Source: Eudorina sp. 2006-703-Eu-15 (taxonomy: Eukaryota > Chlorophyta > Chlorophyceae > Chlamydomonadales > Volvocaceae). From it: a stretch of 64,000 bases of DNA. This document shows, in pieces, positions 1 through 9,620 of this stretch. Numbering within the stretch: the stretch's first letter is position 1; every line of letters begins with the position of its first letter. The translations under genes and the position numbers were made by a program. The notes under the pieces were generated by a model that searched no databases, had not been told where the DNA came from, and saw only the letters and a list, made by a program, of their open reading frames with translations. The stretch covers positions 157,414-221,413 of the forward strand of contig BDSI01000168.1 in assembly GCA_003117195.1 (NCBI GenBank). The letters are read 5' to 3'.

Positions 1-171
1 TTCGGGTTTTTCGAGCATGTAACCTTCTCCTAGTCATCTCACTACTATCTTCTTCCAGAACCTCTAGACTGTCGTCCACTGGCGCGGTCGTATTTCGCCG
101 TCATCAGGGATCGAACTGGGGACTCTGAGGTCCACAGCCTAGGTTTGGTCTCGATACCATATGTAGTAGGT
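1..171 (+). repeat. Left inverted terminal repeat of the DIRS-like element
   Basis: Bases 1-171 are the reverse complement of 6384-6214 in perfect register, with one mismatch noticed (position 8). The inner end is GTAGTAGGT (163-171), which is also the terminal motif of the 98-bp repeat described separately. The repeat may extend left of the window. Long inverted repeats fit DIRS-type elements, whereas PAT/Ngaro-type relatives have split direct repeats. Confidence 0.85.
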
Positions 172-260
172 GAGAGCTGGCAAAGGCTTCTCGAGACGCT
201 GGGACAGTGCTTTGCACCGTATTTGAGGAGCAGGGCCGACCATTGTACGACACCTACTAC
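163..260 (-). repeat. 98-bp repeat unit with GTAGTAGGTG inverted ends, left copy
   Basis: The unit starts GTAGTAGGTG and ends CACCTACTAC, so it has 10-bp inverted ends. The same 98-bp unit lies in the opposite orientation at 6527-6624 and 31147-31244. Here its first 9 bases are shared with the inner end of the left DIRS repeat, so it looks inserted at, or derived from, that point. It is followed by a second, shorter copy of its end (about 268-288). Confidence 0.8.
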
Positions 261-295
261 ACTACTACCATTGTACGACACCTACTACACTAGTA

Positions 296-382
296 TAGTA
301 GGTGTCGTACAATGGTCGGCCCTGCTCCTCAAATACGGTGCAAAGCACTGTCCCAGCGTCTCGAGAAGCCTTTGCCAGCTCT
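296..382 (+). repeat. Truncated 98-bp repeat unit, opposite orientation
   Basis: This stretch repeats the 98-bp unit in plus orientation, but its last bases are missing (similarity stops after CAGCTCTC). Together with 163-260 it forms a long imperfect hairpin whose arms are separated by about 35 bp. The unit orientation matches the copy right of the element at 6527-6624. Confidence 0.75.
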
Positions 383-572
383 CTTCTAGCTCCTCTGGTT
401 ACATTTGTTCGAAAACAACACGCCCTGCAACGACAACCACACCGCTACGACCTGCAAGGGACACCCGTTAGCATTTTGTTCGACGCTGGACCAGTGGCCG
501 GTTGTTGCTGCAATGTCCGAACCGGCAGACTTTAAAGATACTTAGGGAATTCTCCCAGATCCAGCAGTTCAG

Positions 573-1715
573 CTAACAGGGACCGCTGCCCAGGCCCATG
601 CAGAGCGCGACGCGCTGCTTCTGGGCGCCCGAGTCGTGCACGTAGCACAACTCGAACACGTTGTGGCTGCGCCAGCGGCCGGCCTTCTGCACCATCGTCC
701 GGTCCGCGCCATTTGTGACCGCGGCCGTGGCCCCGCCACTGCGCAGGCTATGCGTGCCAATCTTCTTGGCGACGCCCGCGGCCTTGAAGAGCGCCTTTAG
801 CTCCGTTAGGAAAGAGGAATAGGCGACCGGCTTGATAAAGTCCGGCAACTGCGCCACCTTAAGCCGCAGCCGCTGCTGCCCCGTCCCAGTCGCGGAGACG
901 GCTCGTAGCAACGGGCCGACATCTTCCGTGTCCTCACGACAAATCGTGCCATCTTCCGCCACGAGTGTGCGGGTGGCGGGCTGCTGTGTGTAGTCACCCA
1001 CGCGCAGGAGCTCCTCCAGGAGCCCGACCGGGCAGTACTTGCCGCCCACCCGGCCGATCGGCACAAACGCACCACGCCAATGCTGGTCCGTCTTGCTAGT
1101 GAAGAGGTATAGCTCCACCCTATCCGGGTAGAAGCGCATCAGGTCGTGATGGACCATGACCCGGGTCAGGTCACTGAACCGCAGCATCCCCGAAAAACAC
1201 AGCGCGGCGCACGTCACATACATACGCGTCCTCAGGGTCACTCCGTCCACCAGGTGCGTGTCCACCAGGAGCTTAACGTCCTCGGCGGTGACTGGCTCCC
1301 TGTCCAACCGGTTGGCCGTGAGAGTGCGCCGCGCCACCTCACGCACCCCCGCGCACAGCGGGTGCGCGCAGGGGGACGGTTCACCCACGAGCTCGTGGAC
1401 CGCCGAGATCGCTGCACTAGCCTTCTCAACAGCCTGGGGACCTACACCCCGTTCCCCAGCGTCCTCGGCAATAAGCCGCAGGAAAATCGCCGCAGCAAAC
1501 CCCGGTGCACCGAACGGCGGCTGCCCATGCGCGCTGCAGAACTGGAACCAGCGGGTGAGGTAGGGATTGTACGACAGCCACGTCCCCTCGGCCTTGCTAG
1601 TGCGCGCGTCCGCCATCATCCGCACGGCCACCGCACGCAGGTTCTCGCCAAGCCCCGCGGCCGCGAGCTTGTCCAGGACAAAAGTTAGCACCTCCGCATC
1701 TGCACCCACCGGGGA
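573..1715 (-). CDS. DIRS tyrosine recombinase (integrase) domain
   Basis: The open frame is about 380 codons and encodes a tyrosine recombinase that would insert the circular DNA copy of the element. The catalytic signature is visible. An Arg lies in a GMLRFSD context (about residue 177, counting from the GTG at 1709), HSLR holds the His and second Arg (about 320-323), a Trp in GRWRS follows, and the nucleophile Tyr sits in VFELCYVHDS (about 356). There is no ATG at the start. The frame is the same as that of the preceding RT ORF and is separated from it only by one TAA at 1716-1718. It could therefore be made by stop readthrough, by internal initiation at GTG 1709, or not at all if the stop is a mutation. 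Confidence 0.88.
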   Translation of the reverse strand, partial: SPVGADAEVLTFVLDKLAAAGLGENLRAVAVRMMADARTSKAEGTWLSYNPYLTRWFQFCSAHGQPPFGAPGFAAAIFLRLIAEDAGERGVGPQAVEKASAAISAVHELVGEPSPCAHPLCAGVREVARRTLTANRLDREPVTAEDVKLLVDTHLVDGVTLRTRMYVTCAALCFSGMLRFSDLTRVMVHHDLMRFYPDRVELYLFTSKTDQHWRGAFVPIGRVGGKYCPVGLLEELLRVGDYTQQPATRTLVAEDGTICREDTEDVGPLLRAVSATGTGQQRLRLKVAQLPDFIKPVAYSSFLTELKALFKAAGVAKKIGTHSLRSGGATAAVTNGADRTMVQKAGRWRSHNVFELCYVHDSGAQKQRVALCMGLGSGPC

Positions 1716-4340
1716 TTAGAGATCCAGCACACGAACCACGTAAGGGTACTCTTGCCGAAAATCGGTCAGCAGTGCAAGGGTATTCCACACTGGGGCCCCT
1801 CGGGCGACGGTATTGCCGTACGATCCTCCCAGGAAGAGATCGTACACGCGAGGCAACACGATGCAGTCCTGCACAAACCAGCGAAATGCGTATTCATTCT
1901 CAACCAGCTGGTGCCACCACGCCGATCCTGGCCAGAAAGGCACAACCAGCGCCATGCGGCAGCGGCAGCGAGCCGCGTGCTCGAGCACCCGACCGATTAG
2001 GGCAAACGGCGGATTGCACCAAGAAGTGCTGGGCCAGACATGCGCAAAGGCGTTTACCCCCGAGCAAGACGGCGTGTAAAAATGGCTGTAATACCGTGGA
2101 AGCAGATGGTTGGTGGCCGAGGCGAACAGGTCCACCTCAAAAGGTCCCCACCGGGACTGCAACCATCCAAATACCCGCGGATTCAGCATCCAGTCAGAGG
2201 AGCTGTCTGCCTTACTGAGTGCGTCCGCAAGCCCGTTCTGTTCCCTTGGGATCCAGTTCGCCAACAAGTGCATCTGATGCTCAATGGCATACCAAAACAA
2301 CTCCATGCACACATCCTGAATGTCCGGCACTACCGAACCTGCCTTGCTGATGATGCGGACAACACCCTGGTTGTCTGTATTGATAAGAATCCGCTGGCCT
2401 GACAGCTGACCTCCTGTATTGAGGCTTCGCAGAACATTCCACACCCCCAACATTTCCAAGTATGTTGACGACCTTCCCTTCGTTTCGAAATTCCACCGCC
2501 CCGCTGCCTGCATCAGTTGGCCCTCCACCCATGACCAGCCGCCCCAGCCGCCGAAGGAATATAGGGAGCGGCCAGCCGCGTCCGTGTAAAGGGTGAAGGT
2601 ATTTACGTACGAAGGCGGCCACAGCGGTTTGCGGCCGTCGAAACGCTGTACGGCAGTTAACCAGAACTCCAACTCCGCCACAACTGGGGCTGTAAGTGGG
2701 GCGTGCCGATTGAGGCTTCCTTGACCACGTACTACGTCATTCTGCCAGGCTGTGAGCCTCCGTGTCATAAGTGTAGACAGTTCCCCAAACGAGTAAGACA
2801 TAGACATAACATGGCCAACTATTGAGGCGACCGCGCGGGCCTTGCAGCTGTCCTTATGCGCGAGGGCATCCATAATATGGGCAACCAGGGCCTCACGCTT
2901 GGCGTCCGGCACCTTGAGGCAACCTAGTGCCGTGTCTACCACCGCACCCAAGTACTGCTTCTGCTGGGCTGGCTGCAAATCACACTTCTTATCGCTGATG
3001 AGGAAACCTGAACGCTCGAGGTCACTCAGGACTCTGTCACGCCATACCGTAAGCTCCCCGGGGCTCTGATTCGCGTGTATGCTGTCATCAATATACCCGG
3101 AAGTACGATGACCTTGAGAACGCCAACGTGTTTGCAGCTCTCGAGTTAGTTTGGTGAACGCCCAACACGCCGGGGCCAGTCCGAAAGGCAACTGCGTGAA
3201 CATGTAAAATTTTCCTTCCCACTGGAAACCGAGATATTTCCAAAAAGCCTCGTTAATGTCCAAGTGGTGGTACCCCGACTTCAAATCCACCGTGAACAGG
3301 TAGTCATCTGGTTGAAGCACAGTGCCGAGTCCTGACAATGTTTCGTATTTAAAAGACGGGGTCACTACGAACTGATTGAGATACCTGGCGTCGTAAATAA
3401 GACGATATTTGTCTGTGCCCGGCTTAGGCACCACCCCGAGGGGCATAACGCAATGAGGTTGGGAGCCGCATTCCACTGCAGCTCCAGTGGCCACCAGTTC
3501 TTCAATCGCCTCCGACACGAATGCTGACCCTTGCACGGCTGGGTTATGGTTCAGGAGCTGGATGGGGTTAGGCCCCCCGTACGGGCACTTATCGTTCCAC
3601 TTCAGCGGAAAACCCCAAAGGATCCAGCCCAAGACCAGTGTTGACCGACAGAAGTTAATCCAAAAAGGCGACCTGAACCGAAGCCGATGCCGCATTTGAG
3701 GAGGCGGTTGGCCACGCTTCTTATCGCCCACACGCCCTTCGTATTCCCATGCCTTATCGGGCAGATCCTCCCCACCTGTTGGTATAGCCTGTCGCTCCGC
3801 CGCTTGTTCCTTGCGGGGAAGAATCTGGCTCACTCCAGCAGTAACCGGGGCCCCGGAACGTGGGGGTTGACTCGCCGCCTCCACGGCCGCGGTAACACCG
3901 TTAGTTGTCATAGCTGGTGCGTTTAGCGGGAGATGCGCGCCAGACGAAGTTCCAGCTGTCGAGTTATGATCGACTTGAACAGTGTCGCGGCCCGTGCGGA
4001 TTGAAGGTTCTCTGATTGAGTGCGGAGGTAGTGGAGGCGGTGACGAGGCCGGCGCCGCGGGTGGTGGGTGCCGAGACAAATTGTCAGGAACCTGCTGTCG
4101 AATTGGTTCAGGCGCGTCTGGGAGCTCGCTGCTGGCAGGCCGCTTTGATGGCGCCATTCCGTTGTCCGGTGGTAAGCTAGGGACAGAAGTAATAGCCGCG
4201 GCGTACTTTGCAGAATACGAAGACTTTGTCACCAATGTGGTGACATGTAAAGTTGGTTTGGCAACCACAGAGGCCGCTACTGGCCTTCGCCAAAAAGAAC
4301 CGAAATATCTCGGCTTGTCCTTCCGATCCTCTTGAGACAT
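1716..4340 (-). CDS. DIRS reverse transcriptase / RNase H / methyltransferase-like polyprotein
   Basis: This is an 874-aa ORF starting at an ATG (4340). Residues 1-200 are Pro/Ser-rich and probably unstructured. The reverse transcriptase runs from about 290 to 480, with VDLKSGYHHLD (first catalytic Asp) and the YIDD box at about 416-419. RNase H follows at about 580-715, with acidic residues in LYTDAAG, YLEMLG, NTDNQG and GLADALSK. The last part, about 720-850, contains CNPPF at about 775-779. It fits the DNA N6-adenine methyltransferase-like domain known from DIRS elements (NPPF-type motif). The ORF ends with TAA directly followed, in the same frame, by the recombinase. It copies the element RNA; no protease or DDE integrase is present. 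Confidence 0.92.
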   Translation of the reverse strand: MSQEDRKDKPRYFGSFWRRPVAASVVAKPTLHVTTLVTKSSYSAKYAAAITSVPSLPPDNGMAPSKRPASSELPDAPEPIRQQVPDNLSRHPPPAAPASSPPPLPPHSIREPSIRTGRDTVQVDHNSTAGTSSGAHLPLNAPAMTTNGVTAAVEAASQPPRSGAPVTAGVSQILPRKEQAAERQAIPTGGEDLPDKAWEYEGRVGDKKRGQPPPQMRHRLRFRSPFWINFCRSTLVLGWILWGFPLKWNDKCPYGGPNPIQLLNHNPAVQGSAFVSEAIEELVATGAAVECGSQPHCVMPLGVVPKPGTDKYRLIYDARYLNQFVVTPSFKYETLSGLGTVLQPDDYLFTVDLKSGYHHLDINEAFWKYLGFQWEGKFYMFTQLPFGLAPACWAFTKLTRELQTRWRSQGHRTSGYIDDSIHANQSPGELTVWRDRVLSDLERSGFLISDKKCDLQPAQQKQYLGAVVDTALGCLKVPDAKREALVAHIMDALAHKDSCKARAVASIVGHVMSMSYSFGELSTLMTRRLTAWQNDVVRGQGSLNRHAPLTAPVVAELEFWLTAVQRFDGRKPLWPPSYVNTFTLYTDAAGRSLYSFGGWGGWSWVEGQLMQAAGRWNFETKGRSSTYLEMLGVWNVLRSLNTGGQLSGQRILINTDNQGVVRIISKAGSVVPDIQDVCMELFWYAIEHQMHLLANWIPREQNGLADALSKADSSSDWMLNPRVFGWLQSRWGPFEVDLFASATNHLLPRYYSHFYTPSCSGVNAFAHVWPSTSWCNPPFALIGRVLEHAARCRCRMALVVPFWPGSAWWHQLVENEYAFRWFVQDCIVLPRVYDLFLGGSYGNTVARGAPVWNTLALLTDFRQEYPYVVRVLDL

Positions 4341-4646
4341 CTTTATCGACTAACAGGGAATGACTGAAAACCTGACAAAACGAGAATGACATACGTTTCC
4401 AAAGATGAGTTGCCGTACTCCTTTTGAATCATTAACTTACACAGTCTTAGCACAGCGATCAGCGTCATTGTGAGCACCAAAAATTATCGTGCAATTGCCA
4501 CAGAAGCGGTACCCAAGTTCGTTGGGCGCAGTGTTTGTTCGGTGCGAAGTTAACCGGAAATGTGATTTGAACCGAAAACCTCATTTGGCAAAATGACCTC
4601 CCGGAGTCGCAGCCAAGACCAAAGTCGAGTCTTATATCATGTCTAG

Positions 4647-5150
4647 CCAGCAACGGGGCTTGTACACATAACTCATGGGCTCCCGAGCCCCTTGGGTCGG
4701 TAGGCACGCCTCCAAACGATGGGGCAATGTTAAGTGAGCCCACAACAGGCCCAACAAAATCGAACCAGCAACGGGGCTTCGATTTCTAACAGGTTCAGCC
4801 AACAACGGTGCTGAAAACGTACTGACGAGTTCCCAACCAGCAACCGGTCAGATATGCAAGTCGAGCCAACAACGGGGCTCCGACCCATAACAATGTCCAG
4901 CCAGCGACGGGGCTTAGACGATCCCACCTGATGAGTCCAAATTAGCAACTATGTCCAGCCGACAACGGGGCTTAGACCAATACCAGACTATAAGCTCACG
5001 ACCAGCAACGGGGCCGAAGAGCTACGTCGAGCCAGCAACGGGGCCTCGACTTGTAACATGTCTAGCCAGCAACGGGGCTTAGACCAATACCGAAAAGAGC
5101 TCACGACCGGCAACGGGGTCCGAGAGCTACGTCAGGCCGGCAACGGGGCC
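4647..5150 (-). repeat. Degenerate array of a CCAGCAACGGGGCTT motif
   Basis: About 12 copies of a 14-16 bp motif, consensus CCAGCAACGGGGCT, are spaced roughly 30-80 bp apart. They start near 4647, 4765, 4798, 4835, 4865, 4900, 4958, 5001, 5031, 5065, 5106 and 5136. The array fills the non-coding gap between the gag-like ORF and the RT ORF of the DIRS-like element. The spacers are partly shared too (AGACCAATACC, GAGCTACGTC). The function is unknown; a protein-binding array, a packaging or dimerisation signal, or a promoter for the RT ORF are possible. Confidence 0.8.
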
Positions 5151-5276
5151 TTGACAATTGTTTAACTTCGATATGCGACTGTGCCAAAAGATTAACACGG
5201 CTGCAATCTGAACTGACTCCAATAGGAAGAACATAAACCATCCAAATACCCACTCCAGACCTTATGCACCGACCAC

Positions 5277-5957
5277 CTAATAACGAGGCTGCTGCTGCTG
5301 CTGCTGCTGCTGCTGTGGGGCCTTGCTGCCTTGGCCACCCTTGTAGCCCTGTTGCTGATGGGCTTTGTAACCGTCTGAACGAAACCGCTTGCCGCCACCG
5401 CCACTGCCACTACCACCGGCACCACCCGACGACGAGGCGCGGTTGCGGGCGTTCTTCTCAGCCTTCTCCTTGATGTCCGCAAGCGCATTGCGAAACTGCT
5501 TATCCTGGACATCGATTAAGCGCTTCTTGCCCGAAAGGAAATCCTCATGCGGCGTCTTTACGTGAACCGCCATCAGGTCATAATAAGCCTCCGCGACCTG
5601 CGCCTGCTGGTCGGGGTCCGCCCGGCTGCCCGCCAAAATAGAACCGTAGGCGATTTCGGCGTGCCGGGTGAGCTCACCCAACGCCTCGAACGTTGCGCGA
5701 GTATGCGGATCAGCCTCCACATCCACTTTGCCGTCCGCCTTCTTCGGAGCCTTCAGCTCCACGTACTCGTTAATAGTTTCCATATGGGAATATGCCATTT
5801 CCACTTCCTTGAACTTCCGCTGTAAAACCCGCGTCATTCCAGTCGGCTCCATAAGCCGCTTGCGGGCCTGAACTTTCTGGCCCTGCTTCAGTTCAGCAAT
5901 TTGAGCCTTAAGGCTGTCAAACTCCTCCTTGGAAACGGTATTCTGTGGATCCGCCAT
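5277..5957 (-). CDS. gag-like ORF1 of the DIRS-like element
   Basis: The ORF encodes 226 aa from an ATG at 5957 to a TAG at 5277. It is the first ORF of the element in transcription order. The N-terminal 50 residues are predicted helical and charged (SLKAQIAELKQGQK). The middle is a mixed acidic/basic alpha-helical region. The C-terminus is Gly/Ser-rich, then basic (GGGGKRFRSDGYK), and ends with a run of nine Gln. No zinc knuckle is seen. Position and nucleic-acid-binding-like tail suggest a structural gag role, but this is inferred from context because gag proteins of DIRS elements share little sequence. The poly-Gln corresponds to a CTG repeat near 5288-5315. Confidence 0.7.
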   Translation of the reverse strand: MADPQNTVSKEEFDSLKAQIAELKQGQKVQARKRLMEPTGMTRVLQRKFKEVEMAYSHMETINEYVELKAPKKADGKVDVEADPHTRATFEALGELTRHAEIAYGSILAGSRADPDQQAQVAEAYYDLMAVHVKTPHEDFLSGKKRLIDVQDKQFRNALADIKEKAEKNARNRASSSGGAGGSGSGGGGKRFRSDGYKAHQQQGYKGGQGSKAPQQQQQQQQQPRY

Positions 5958-6213
5958 TCTACGCAAATGTGCAAATGACTTGGTTGCAACGAAAAAACTT
6001 TAAAACTATGCCCCGGCAGAGGGGCAACAGCAATTATTATAATTAGCAACAACGGCAGATACCGAGTCGCAACCCAGCCGCCGCTGAACAAGCTGCGATG
6101 GCTCTGCCGTGCTGTACCGTGGCGTACCACCGTACAACCGAAATCATTTCACCAATCGTCGCTAGAACCTGACTTCCCTGCTATTCATACTTCATTGCTA
6201 GAGAAGTCAACGT

Positions 6214-6384
6214 ACCTACTACATATGGTATCGAGACCAAACCTAGGCTGTGGACCTCAGAGTCCCCAGTTCGATCCCTGATGACGGCGAAATACGACCG
6301 CGCCAGTGGACGACAGTCTAGAGGTTCTGGAAGAAGATAGTAGTGAGATGACTAGGAGAAGGTTACATGCTCGAAATACCCGAA
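6214..6384 (-). repeat. Right inverted terminal repeat of the DIRS-like element
   Basis: This is the reverse complement of 1-171. The inner end is ACCTACTAC followed outward by ATATGG. The match stops abruptly inside (towards 6213), where the two flanks differ. A sequence resembling a tRNA B box, AGTTCGATCCC, lies inside at about 6269-6279. Confidence 0.85.
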
Positions 6385-6526
6385 TATGGGCTAGGCGCGT
6401 GTCAGTCGGGAGGCACGACGTGACGTGGACCTCATCCACCCACGGCTCAGGGTTGGCGATGGCGAGCATGGCTGGTTGTCTCGGGCCGACAGGGTCCCGG
6501 GACGGTCCCCTTCAGAGGGGGGGAGT

Positions 6527-6624
6527 GTAGTAGGTGTCGTACAATGGTCGGCCCTGCTCCTCAAATACGGTGCAAAGCACTGTCCCAGCATCTCGAGAAG
6601 CCTTTGCCAGCTCTCACCTACTAC
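6527..6624 (+). repeat. 98-bp repeat unit, copy right of the DIRS-like element
   Basis: Complete copy, GTAGTAGGTG at the left and CACCTACTAC at the right. It lies 142 bp outside the right inverted repeat. It differs from the copies near 163 and 296 at only a few positions (for example CAGCATCTC instead of CAGCGTCTC). Whether it belongs to the DIRS-like element or is an independent insertion is not decided by the sequence. Confidence 0.8.
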
Positions 6625-6877
6625 ACTGGGGTAGTCGGCGAGGAGGGCGGCGACTGCTGGTGCGCCGATGGGGGACGGCCGCCCGTCTCAGCCGGCACGG
6701 GGCCGCAGCAGGCGGTCAAGAAGGATGGCACAGGAAGAGGGTGGGAGGGCGGGCCACTGCACGGGGTGAGGAAGTAAGGCTGCTGCGCGCTTCACTGACA
6801 CTGGACTGGACGATGCGAGTTCGCAAACGTTTGTTTCAGGCGCTCGAGGTTGCAAACTTTTAACGTTTCTGGAAAAA

Positions 6878-6975
6878 CGCAAATAATTAGCGTCGCAAAT
6901 ATGAAAAAACTAATTATTTTGGGCCCCGCAAATAATTAGCGTCGCAAGTAATTAGCGTCGCAAATAATTAGCATC
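6878..6975 (+). repeat. AT-rich short tandem repeats, AAATAATTAGCGTCGC
   Basis: Four copies of a 16-18 bp motif, consensus CGCAAATAATTAGCGTCG, occur at about 6878, 6927, 6944 and 6960. Between the first and second copies lies TAATTATTTTGGGCCCCG, which partly mirrors the motif on the other strand. The surroundings (6980-7080) are very AT-rich. Confidence 0.75.
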
Positions 6976-7902
6976 AGTAAGGTTAACGATATATGATATA
7001 TGTTTGTTATCTATGTCCTTATTTAATTAAAAAAATATATTGTGTATGGTAAATATGTTAAAAAGTATATAAAAAACCGATTCCTCTGGATCTATCTGGG
7101 ATGAAGGAAACAGGGCGGGCGGGCCTACCTCGCCGCCAGCGCGCAGCGCCTCATCACCGATCACCACCAGTGCCTTGCCTGATAGCCGCTCGCGAGCGCC
7201 TACCCACGGATGAGGCGCCCACGAGCTTGCTGGGCCCGTTTCGCCCGTTTGTTGGGACGCCCGCCGGGCGGGACTCAGGGTCCACCGAGTAACGGTTGCA
7301 TATGTAGCCGCGTCACATCATCACACCGAGACGAGCTTGTCTGTGACATCCTTAATAATAATAGAACTTGTCGACTTATTATTCCCCTACAGTGTACGGC
7401 CTACACGCAACCAACCAAACGACGCTACCAACCAAACGAGCGAGGTAGCAGCAGAGGTACGACATCCCCGCGCACCAGGCGGCCGTCACAATCTCACTAC
7501 TTCTGCGGCGACACACACCGGCAGGCACGCAGGCAGCAGGGGCCACCCATGTAGGTCCACGTGCGTCCCGTGGCCCCGCCCCCAAGCACTATGCATCGGG
7601 CGTCCATCAAAGTTCAGCATGTGCAGCCAGGACAGCACGCACACGCATGGCATGCATCGGATGGTGGTCAGCAGTGCAGATACGCCGAGGGACGCAAAAA
7701 AAGCAATATCATATCAGGCACATCATGGATGATAAATACACACGCACGGCGCAAACGGAGTTCGTTGCCTGCCGGGCTGATGTAGGCCAGAAAACAGACA
7801 AACTGCACCAGCAACATACATGTAGGGGACGTGCATCGTTGTACGACATGCCCCCTGGTTGGACCTTTTTCTTCTCATTTCTACATATAAGGGACGATTT
7901 TT

Positions 7903-7944
7903 GGGCGGGGCCCCAGCGCGAAGCGCGTTCGGGGGGCCCCGCCC
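7903..7944. repeat. GC-rich inverted repeat (hairpin)
   Basis: GGGCGGGGCCCC at 7903-7914 pairs with GGGGCCCCGCCC at 7933-7944 around an 18-bp loop that is itself partly self-complementary (GCGCGAAGCGCG). Related GGCGGGGCCC or GGGGCCCCGCC words occur at 8834, 16985, 37335 and 38658, which suggests the tip of a dispersed element. Confidence 0.65.
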
Positions 7945-9620
7945 CCTAGGATTGCCCGTGTCCGTCCGTCCGTGGGTAACGGCAAAACGTTCATTATCCG
8001 CTAAACTAATTCGCAATGTTTGTCATATTATTTGTCCTCTATTGCAAGGTATTTTTGGTTTGGCTGAAAAAATCCTTTGCGCACAAACGGTCAAAGTAAA
8101 GCTCCGCGGTCTCCATGGACCCGAGTCAACATCCACCCAGCGCCTCTCGCGCTCATATTTGTTGCAACGGGTGCCGCGTGATGCATACTTGGATTAGGAA
8201 TGGGCGGCGCGTGCTAAATTGAACTTCCATAGTGTTCTGATGTTTGAACATCAAGATGCCATCAACACCAAGATTTGCCTTTCTGTCTTGCCAGATGAAT
8301 ACAAATCAACAATATGTATTGAATCAAAGTTTCAAGATGCAAAGGGATAGCATACCGAGTACCAACAAGTTCTCCAGTTCCGATGGCCCGAAGTCCGGCT
8401 CTCACCGCGACTCTTTTGCACCCTGCTTTTGCTTTACATTGCTATGTAACTATTGTAGCAAACTTTAGAGGTTCACGTCTGCTGCACGCGTGCAGCAGAA
8501 GGGTTGCAAGCTTGCCGACGGACCAAACAACGACAGTTTCACGGCCAGAATGCTTCAAGCTTGATTTGTGATCATCTGCTTGACAGACGGATCTGGTAGT
8601 GCAGAGGCGACTAGCGTTACGATAATGATAATGCAGATGCCATGACCGCCGTTGCCGGCGGCGTGTACTGCAGGTTGGTTTCGGGGCTACCTACCTGCTT
8701 GAGCTTGCTGAATCTATGTACACCGATCCACCTTCAACATCAACGACACCCTCAATGGCACCCTTTCACTCTCTCACACTCTTGCGCGGTAACAGAGTTT
8801 TCGTTGTAAAGCAAGCGGTCTGTACGGATTGTGGGGGGCCCCGCCCTTTTTCCGGCTTCAAGGAAGCCGACCCCCTACTTGTCAGCAGCAGTGCGCCGCC
8901 CTGCTCCGCTTGCGCTTGCGGCATTGGCAGGGCGCCCACGTACGGGTCCCTGGTCCCGGGTCCCAGCCGCGGCGTGTGCGCAGCCACGTACGACGCGCCT
9001 CACCGCCGCCCCGGCCCCCTTAACCCACATTTGGATTTGCCCAAGCGTAATATCCATGTTATGATTATATCAAGAGGAGCAACACGCTCGTGTGTCTGAA
9101 CATCACGGGGGGGGCGGCGAGCTGTGTGGCCATGCAAGGACGGAGGCCTGCTGTGCTGTGCTGTCGTGGTTGGGACTGATGAGCAGCGTGACGCACTGCT
9201 GGGCAACGAACGAACCTTTCCTCCGCTGCCGGTTGGTCGGATATGACGTATGCGGTGTCCAGCGGCGGGCAGCACAGGTTCGGACTTGGGAAGCGATGAT
9301 GCTGACGTGGCGCTCCGGCCGGAGTGTGTGGCGGTGTCGCCTGCCGGCCGGCCGGCAGGCAGGCAGACTGGCTGGCCCACGAAGGGACGACCCCCAAGCA
9401 AATGGAATCGGCTGGATGGATTGGCGCGCCGTCCTCGGCTGGTGCTGCGCCAGCTGTGGATATGAGGACGCCACGCGCGCTGCCCTCCATCGCAGATGAA
9501 GAGATGTCTGGGGCGGGCCCGCCCGGCCGCCGGTGATGAATCGCTTGCGCGAGTTTCTAGTCACGCAACGTGAGTGGAGTGCGTGTAGCGCTTTATCGAT
9601 CAACGCTTACCAAGCGGTAA

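Larger units (their letters stand above)
1..6384 (-). mobile_element. DIRS-like tyrosine-recombinase retrotransposon
   Basis: Three minus-strand ORFs follow in the order gag-like (5957-5277), RT/RNase H/methyltransferase-like (4340-1716) and tyrosine recombinase (1715-573). This gene set is typical of the DIRS order of retroelements, which integrate with a tyrosine recombinase instead of a DDE integrase. The ORFs lie between a 171-bp inverted repeat (1-171 and 6214-6384) that pairs without indels. The left edge may continue before base 1, and the right edge is taken as the end of the pairing. No target-site duplication is visible, as expected for DIRS. The coding frames are long and largely open, so the copy looks young, although a stop codon separates the two enzyme ORFs. 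Confidence 0.9.
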
